Source: DASZIT01 sp035948855
GTDB taxonomy: Bacteria > Actinomycetota > Acidimicrobiia > Acidimicrobiales > RAAP-2
NCBI GenBank assembly: GCA_035948855.1
Contig: DASZIT010000084.1
Location: 1 to 12,457 of the forward strand
Length of the DNA stretch: 12,457 bases
Direction: 5' to 3'
Both the position numbers and the translations under genes were made by a program. The notes under the pieces are model-generated. The model ran no database searches and was not told where the DNA came from. It saw only the letters and a program-made list of their open reading frames with translations. Below, one piece after another: positions 6,971 to 12,457 of the stretch; position 1 is the first letter of the stretch, and each line of letters starts with the position of its first letter.

Positions 6971-6976
6971 TATCGT
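6971..6976 (+). promoter_or_regulatory. Possible -10 element (TATCGT) for a leaderless gene
   Basis: TATCGT ends 7 bases before GTG 6984, the spacing expected when transcription starts at the start codon itself. No good -35 and no convincing ribosome site are seen. The same hexamer lies at a similar distance before the polyprenyl synthase start. Confidence 0.3.
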
Positions 6977-6983
6977 TTTGCCG

Positions 6984-7397
6984 GTGTTCGGCGACAAGGA
7001 CGCGAAAGAAGAGAAACAGCAAAAGAGTCAAGCCGCCTACGCCGAGGTCGAGCGCCTGGAGGCGCTGTCGCCGATCCAATTGGCCAGCGAGGTGATGACC
7101 AGAGGATTTGGACCCGGAGGCCCCGCCGACACCGTTGCCCCGCTGGCGCGCGGCACCTCGATCCGGAAGCTCCTCCAGATGTTCGAGCCGGATGGCGGTA
7201 GCGACTCGTCCCTCCACGACCGCCTCTACGACATTGTCGCCGACAGTGTCCAGGTTCTGGAGCACGCATCGCTTCTCCGTCCTGACGGTACCGTCGGCAG
7301 CCAACAAGGCCTTGCCTTCTACTCCGCCACCCGCTGGGGACGCGCGGCGTTGGAGCGGAACGCGGTGGAGCGGGTCTTGCACGGGGAGTCCCTCTAA
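6984..7397 (+). CDS. Small hypothetical protein with possible winged-helix C-terminus
   Basis: The 137-aa protein is not recognised. Residues 1-25 are charged and lysine-rich (GDKDAKEEKQQKSQ). A helix around ERLEALSPIQLASEVM follows, then a Gly-rich turn (GFGPGGPADT) and a helical region with LLQMF and LYDIVADSVQVLEHASLL. Near the end, GLAFYSATRWGRAAL (109-123) looks like the wing of a winged-helix domain (compare Y-x-L/A-T-x-x-G-R in PadR-type regulators). No signal peptide or membrane helix is present. The start is uncertain: GTG 6984 gives VFGDKD, while TTG 6978 adds two residues. Coding character is supported by high G/C at third positions. It is 59 bp behind coaX and may be co-transcribed or have its own promoter. 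A transcription-factor or adaptor role is only a guess. Confidence 0.6.
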   Translation: MFGDKDAKEEKQQKSQAAYAEVERLEALSPIQLASEVMTRGFGPGGPADTVAPLARGTSIRKLLQMFEPDGGSDSSLHDRLYDIVADSVQVLEHASLLRPDGTVGSQQGLAFYSATRWGRAALERNAVERVLHGESL

Positions 7398-7422
7398 GCC
7401 GCCATCGTCAGATGTTGGCGGC
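7398..7422 (+). terminator. Hairpin immediately after the small hypothetical gene
   Basis: gccgcca (7398-7404) pairs with tggcggc (7416-7422) around an 11-base loop, starting directly after the stop codon. No T-run follows. Its position suggests a factor-assisted or U-less terminator of the coaX-side transcript. Confidence 0.4.
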
Positions 7423-7477
7423 GGCGCATCGGTCTTCGGACCGGGGCCTGCTCGGGTGGGCGATGGTTCGATGAAAA

Positions 7478-7505
7478 TTGCCGTTTCTTACGGTTCTCTT
7501 ATCGT
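7478..7505 (+). promoter_or_regulatory. Candidate promoter of the secreted-protein gene
   Basis: TTGCCG (7478-7483) and TATCGT (7500-7505) are separated by 16 bases in a locally AT-richer stretch. Transcription would start near 7512 and give a leader of about 78 bases before ATG 7590. Confidence 0.4.
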
Positions 7506-7525
7506 CGCTTGGCCGATTGATCACA

Positions 7526-7549
7526 TCTTCCGGTGACAATGACGGAAGA
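7526..7549 (+). promoter_or_regulatory. Perfect 7-bp inverted repeat in the leader
   Basis: tcttccg (7526-7532) and cggaaga (7543-7549) are perfect complements around a 10-base spacer. It could be a leader stem-loop or an operator just downstream of the candidate promoter. Confidence 0.4.
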
Positions 7550-7560
7550 CACCAGGGACA

Positions 7561-7579
7561 TCCTGGACGATTCAGGAGG
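7561..7579 (+). promoter_or_regulatory. Hairpin that covers a strong Shine-Dalgarno site
   Basis: tcctgga (7561-7567) can pair with ttcagga (7571-7577), six Watson-Crick pairs and one G-U, around a 3-base loop. The 3' arm overlaps aggagg (7574-7579), which lies 10 bases before ATG 7590. Folding would hide the ribosome site. The aggagg also decides the start in favour of 7590 over in-frame GTG 7533 or ATG 7539. Confidence 0.45.
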
Positions 7580-7589
7580 CAGCAGACAG

Positions 7590-7991
7590 ATGTTGAAGAA
7601 GGTTGTGATCATCACCGCGGTGGCCGTAGCCGCCGGGACCCTGAGCTTCGGAGCCGTCGGCTTGGCCGGAGCTTCCCCGGCGCCGTCCTCCACCCCGGCG
7701 GCGCCCAACGCCACGCCGGCGTCCCCGGTCCCCAAAACCGGCAAAAGCTTCAACTGTGCCAACGCCACCAAGGTGCTGACCCGCATCCAGAAGGGTGAGG
7801 CCCAGATCGCCGCCGGACTGCCCAAGCTGACGGCCGCCGAGGCAAAGGCCAAGGCCAACGGCAACACCACCCGGGCCACCCGGATTCAGACTCGGATCAC
7901 CCGGTTGGAGAGCGCCACCTTCAAGGCCCGGCTGGACAAGGTTTCGCAGAAGATCGAAGCCAAGTGCAACGTGCCCGCCCCGGCTGCCTGA
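7590..7991 (+). CDS. Small secreted helical protein with two cysteines, unknown function
   Basis: The 133-aa product begins MLKKVVIITAVAVAAG, a short basic end and hydrophobic core of a Sec signal peptide, with a likely signal peptidase I site at AGA|SP (after residue 28). A Pro/Ala/Ser/Thr linker (29-50) follows, then a charged, Ala/Lys/Thr/Arg-rich, probably helical domain (about 55-128). Cys56 (FNCAN) and Cys126 (EAKCN) bracket the helical part and could form one disulfide that staples its ends together. The tail is PAPAA. There is no lipobox and no LPXTG anchor, so release outside the cell is expected. ATG 7590 has a strong aggagg, and an in-frame extension to 7533 would place an acidic stretch before the signal peptide and is unlikely. 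It stands alone between a promoter-like region and a convergent gene. I do not recognise the family. Confidence 0.75.
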   Translation: MLKKVVIITAVAVAAGTLSFGAVGLAGASPAPSSTPAAPNATPASPVPKTGKSFNCANATKVLTRIQKGEAQIAAGLPKLTAAEAKAKANGNTTRATRIQTRITRLESATFKARLDKVSQKIEAKCNVPAPAA

Positions 7992-7995
7992 TCGC

Positions 7996-8023
7996 CCGGC
8001 CGCCTGACAGATCAGCGGGCCGG
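7996..8023. terminator. Hairpin between convergent genes, possible bidirectional terminator
   Basis: ccggcc (7996-8001) pairs with ggccgg (8018-8023), and ctga (8004-8007) with tcag (8012-8015), with a 2x2 internal loop and a 4-base loop. It spans the 20-bp gap between the two convergent stops and the last codons of the minus-strand gene. There is no T-run. Confidence 0.4.
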
Positions 8024-8989
8024 AAGGCCGTCGACCATCGAGTGGGCCAACCGCGCCAACCCATCGGCCAGTTGAGCTGACGGGCAGGTGGCCGCCGCCT
8101 CGGCGGCGTCCTCGGCGTATCGGCGGGCCACCGTCACCGAGGTGGCGATTCCCCCCGAGGACGCCACGATGGCCCGGGCCCGGTTCCGCTCGTCCTGGTC
8201 GAGCGGCTGGCCCAGCATCGGCTTGAGCTCGGGGCCCACCTCCGGGTCAGCCAGGGCCAGGATCACCGGCAGGGTATAGATCCCCTCGGCCAGGTCCTGG
8301 CCGGCCGGCTTGCCCAGCTCGGCTTCGGACCCGATCACATCGAGAATGTCGTCGCGCACCTGGAAGATCATCCCGAAATACCGGCCGAAGTCGGTGAGGG
8401 CGTCGACCTGTTGGGTCGGGAGTCCTCCGGTCAGGGCGCCAATCCGGCAGGAGGTGGACATGAGGGAGGCGGTCTTCCCGGAGATGGCCTCGGTGTAGTC
8501 CTTGCGGGTGCGGCTGACCTGGAAGGCGGCCCGGACCTCGGCCACCTGGCCCTGGCAGAGTCGCCCGAGGGTGGCGGCCAGGAGTCCGGCGATCTCGGTA
8601 CCGAGGCCGGCGGCGATCTCCGCCGAGCGAGCCAGCAGGAAATCCCCGGCCACGATGGCCACCAGGTTCCCGAAACGGGAATTCACGCTCTCGACGTTGC
8701 GGCGGATGGTCGCCTCGTCCATAACGTCGTCGTGATAGAGCGACGCCAGATGCACCAATTCCACCGATACGGCACCCAGCAGGTCTTCCCTGGTGGCCGG
8801 CCTAGAACCCCCGGTAGCCGCGGCCAGGGTCAGGACCGGTCGGAGACGTTTTCCGCCAGCTGCGATGAGATGGGTCGTTACATCATCAAGGAATCCGTCG
8901 CCTGTGACGACAGACTCAGTGAGCAGGGGCTCAAGGAGTTGGACCTGTTTGGCCAGTTCGGGAAGACCCAGGAGCTCGACGGGGTTCAC
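8012..8989 (-). CDS. Long-chain trans-polyprenyl diphosphate synthase
   Basis: This prenyltransferase extends an allylic diphosphate with isopentenyl diphosphate units. The 325-aa protein has GGKRLRP (45-51), the first aspartate-rich motif DDVMD (87-91) after YH, the second FQVRDDILD (Asp213, Asp214, Asp217), GKT (171-173) and GKPAGQDLAEGIYTLP. The residue five before the first motif is Ala82; family work shows that a small residue there goes with long products, whereas an aromatic one gives C15-C20. A menaquinone side-chain synthase (IspB/HepT-like) is the likely role, but the exact chain length cannot be read. The start is GTG (complement of 8987-8989), with no clear ribosome site; a TATCGT 9 bases upstream suggests a leaderless mRNA. 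It is divergent from clpC and converges on the secreted-protein gene. Confidence 0.9.
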   Translation of the reverse strand: MNPVELLGLPELAKQVQLLEPLLTESVVTGDGFLDDVTTHLIAAGGKRLRPVLTLAAATGGSRPATREDLLGAVSVELVHLASLYHDDVMDEATIRRNVESVNSRFGNLVAIVAGDFLLARSAEIAAGLGTEIAGLLAATLGRLCQGQVAEVRAAFQVSRTRKDYTEAISGKTASLMSTSCRIGALTGGLPTQQVDALTDFGRYFGMIFQVRDDILDVIGSEAELGKPAGQDLAEGIYTLPVILALADPEVGPELKPMLGQPLDQDERNRARAIVASSGGIATSVTVARRYAEDAAEAAATCPSAQLADGLARLAHSMVDGLPAR

Positions 8990-8998
8990 TTTAGACAG

Positions 8999-9004
8999 AC
9001 GATA
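8999..9004 (-). promoter_or_regulatory. Possible -10 element (TATCGT) of the polyprenyl synthase
   Basis: On the minus strand TATCGT ends 9 bases before the GTG start, so transcription would begin within a few bases of the start codon. No clear -35 is visible. Confidence 0.3.
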
Positions 9005-9041
9005 GGCGACCGGAGAGGCGGTTGGTGCAGCAGAGGGTGAG

Positions 9042-9062
9042 GGTGCGGGTAGTACCCGTGCC
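9042..9062. promoter_or_regulatory. Palindrome upstream of clpC, candidate operator
   Basis: CGGGTAGTACCCG (9046-9058) is a perfect 6+1+6 palindrome, and further pairing at 9042-9043 with 9061-9062 makes a longer imperfect one. It lies in the 116-bp divergent gap, just upstream of TAGACT (9065-9070) and TAGTTT (9076-9081), either of which could be a -10 for clpC. It does not match CIRCE, HAIR or the CtsR repeat. Confidence 0.45.
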
Positions 9063-9105
9063 TGTAGACTGAGGATAGTTTCCCGACCGCGGATGGAGGC
9101 GGTGG

Positions 9106-11676
<2,571 letters not shown>

Positions 11677-11722
11677 CTTCGGGAGCCGGCGGGGCCCAGA
11701 CCCGGTTGCCATCAAGCTGTTG

Positions 11723-11756
11723 AGATCGCCCTGCCACTCCGGTGGCAGGGCGATCT
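11723..11756 (+). terminator. Strong 15-bp perfect hairpin after clpC
   Basis: agatcgccctgccac (11723-11737) and its exact complement (11742-11756) enclose the tetraloop TCCG. It starts 46 bases after the clpC stop. No T-run follows, as is common for actinobacterial terminators. Its symmetry would also act on the opposite strand. Confidence 0.7.
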
Positions 11757-11864
11757 GCATGCCGGCGGTTTGCGTAGGGGCAGTGAACTCGGTGACGTTC
11801 TTCAGCGGGATTACAGGTCCGCTTCGTCTGTTGTCGAAATATCTTCTTCGTTGGCGGAATGTTG

Positions 11865-11909
11865 CAAGGTTTCGTGTGACCAGGGCAAATGCTCCCTTGA
11901 GTGTCACAC
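11865..11909. promoter_or_regulatory. Interleaved inverted repeats before the DUF222 gene
   Basis: gtgtgac (11874-11880) is complementary to gtcacac (11903-11909). Inside it, aggg (11882-11885) pairs with ccct (11894-11897). Separately, caagg (11865-11869) could pair with ccttg (11895-11899), which competes with the inner stem. The outer repeat ends 20 bases before ATG 11930. It could be an operator or a leader structure. Apart from this and the clpC hairpin, I see no other feature in the 253-bp gap. Confidence 0.35.
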
Positions 11910-11929
11910 CCCCCTGCTGGAATTGCCCT

Positions 11930-12457
11930 ATGAATATCGATGACCTGAAGGGGTTTGTCGACCAGATGTTCGAACAGGGCCCGGTCTCCGATGCCGAGTC
12001 GATGGCGACCCTGCTGCGCGAGTCCAGCCGTCTGGATGCCTATGTCACCGTCTCGGTGGGGGAGTTCGACAAGTGGGGGGCCTGGGCCCTCGACGGAGCC
12101 CGATCTGCGGCCGCCTGGATAGCCAAAAAGGGGAACCTCCCGAGGGTCGTGGCCCGGCGTCTGGTCCGGCGGGGCCGGGCCCTCGACCACCTGCCGGAAG
12201 CGGCGAAGGCCTGGAAGGAGGGGGACATCGGTGCCGCCCATGTCGACACCTTGGAGAAGGCCCGTAATTCCCGGACCCGATGCGGCCTCGAACACGACGA
12301 GGAGATGCTGGTCGACCACGCCCGGACCCTGTGCCCCGAGGACTATGCCAAGGCGGTCAGCTACTGGGAACAGCTGGCCGACCCCGACGGCACCGAGGCA
12401 TCCGCCGAGGAGCGCCGCAACCGCCGGGACGTCTACATAGAGCCGGTCGGCGACATG
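11930..12457 (+). CDS. DUF222 / 13E12-repeat family protein (partial, 3' end missing)
   Basis: An open frame runs from ATG 11930 through 176 codons to the right edge without a stop. The protein starts MNIDDLKGFVDQMFEQG. Residues about 46-112 carry the DUF222 pattern: W..DGARSAAAWIAKKGNLP, then ARRLVRRGRALDHLPEAAKAWKEGDI and GAAHVDTLEKARN. Members usually end in an HNH nuclease domain, which would lie beyond the window, and the family is multi-copy in many actinobacteria. In Mycobacterium it is associated with the REP13E12 repeats. The start has only a weak ggaa (11919-11922), and the frame stays open upstream, so TTG 11897 is an alternative. Two ATA isoleucine codons (residues 64 and 170) are unusual beside the GC-rich neighbours and may hint at a different origin. 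The function of the family is not established. Confidence 0.8.
   Translation, partial: MNIDDLKGFVDQMFEQGPVSDAESMATLLRESSRLDAYVTVSVGEFDKWGAWALDGARSAAAWIAKKGNLPRVVARRLVRRGRALDHLPEAAKAWKEGDIGAAHVDTLEKARNSRTRCGLEHDEEMLVDHARTLCPEDYAKAVSYWEQLADPDGTEASAEERRNRRDVYIEPVGDM

Noticed and set aside
7533..7589. Longer N-terminus for the secreted protein (GTG 7533 or ATG 7539)
   Set aside because: It would place an acidic stretch before the signal peptide and ignores the strong aggagg at 7574-7579.
11874..11909. CRP-like site before the DUF222 gene
   Set aside because: GTGTGAC and GTCACAC are separated by 22 bases, much wider than the 6-base spacer of a CRP site.
11677..11929. sigma-A promoter for the DUF222 gene
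   Set aside because: TTGCAA, TTGTCG and TATCTT can be found but no pair has acceptable -35/-10 spacing.

Overview
This is a 12.5 kb piece of a GC-rich chromosome, most likely from Actinomycetota. The order folB-folK-DUF2520-panC-panD-...-coaX is an actinobacterial cofactor cluster (Mycobacterium has a recognisable version). The presence of clpC, the GTG starts and the stop/start overlaps fit as well. The insertion of nadB-nadC between panD and coaX and the general style suggest a lineage outside the well-studied Mycobacteriales/Streptomyces groups, possibly Acidimicrobiia; that placement is inference only.

Positions 1-6924 hold one dense plus-strand cofactor operon. It opens with the 3' end of an unrecognised gene carrying an 18-bp tandem repeat. 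Then come dihydroneopterin aldolase (folB) and HPPK (folK) for folate, a Rossmann/DUF2520 protein (a candidate ketopantoate reductase), pantothenate synthetase (panC) and aspartate decarboxylase (panD). L-aspartate oxidase (nadB), quinolinate phosphoribosyltransferase (nadC) and type III pantothenate kinase (coaX) follow. Four junctions are 4-base ATGA/GTGA overlaps and two are 2-bp gaps, so translation is probably coupled. The only notable break is 67 bp before the DUF2520 gene. Aspartate feeds both PanD (beta-alanine) and NadB (iminoaspartate); PanC, PanD and CoaX lie on the road to CoA. panB and nadA are not in the window.

Positions 6925-8011 hold two small plus-strand genes. The first encodes a 137-aa cytoplasmic protein of unknown function with a possible winged-helix end. 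The second encodes a 133-aa secreted protein with a signal peptide and two cysteines, preceded by a leader with two hairpins, one of which covers its Shine-Dalgarno sequence. It converges on a minus-strand long-chain polyprenyl diphosphate synthase (8012-8989), probably for the quinone side chain.

That synthase gene is divergent from clpC (9106-11676), a complete Hsp100 ATPase. The 116-bp gap between them holds a perfect 6+1+6 palindrome. clpC is followed by a very strong 15-bp hairpin. After a 253-bp spacer with another inverted repeat, the window ends inside a DUF222 (13E12-repeat family) gene. No tRNA, rRNA, CRISPR, insertion sequence or prophage was seen. The core genes are ordinary housekeeping; the second-look items are the DUF2520 gene, the unusual NadB residues, the leader RNA of the secreted protein, the clpC palindrome and the repeat tail of the first gene.
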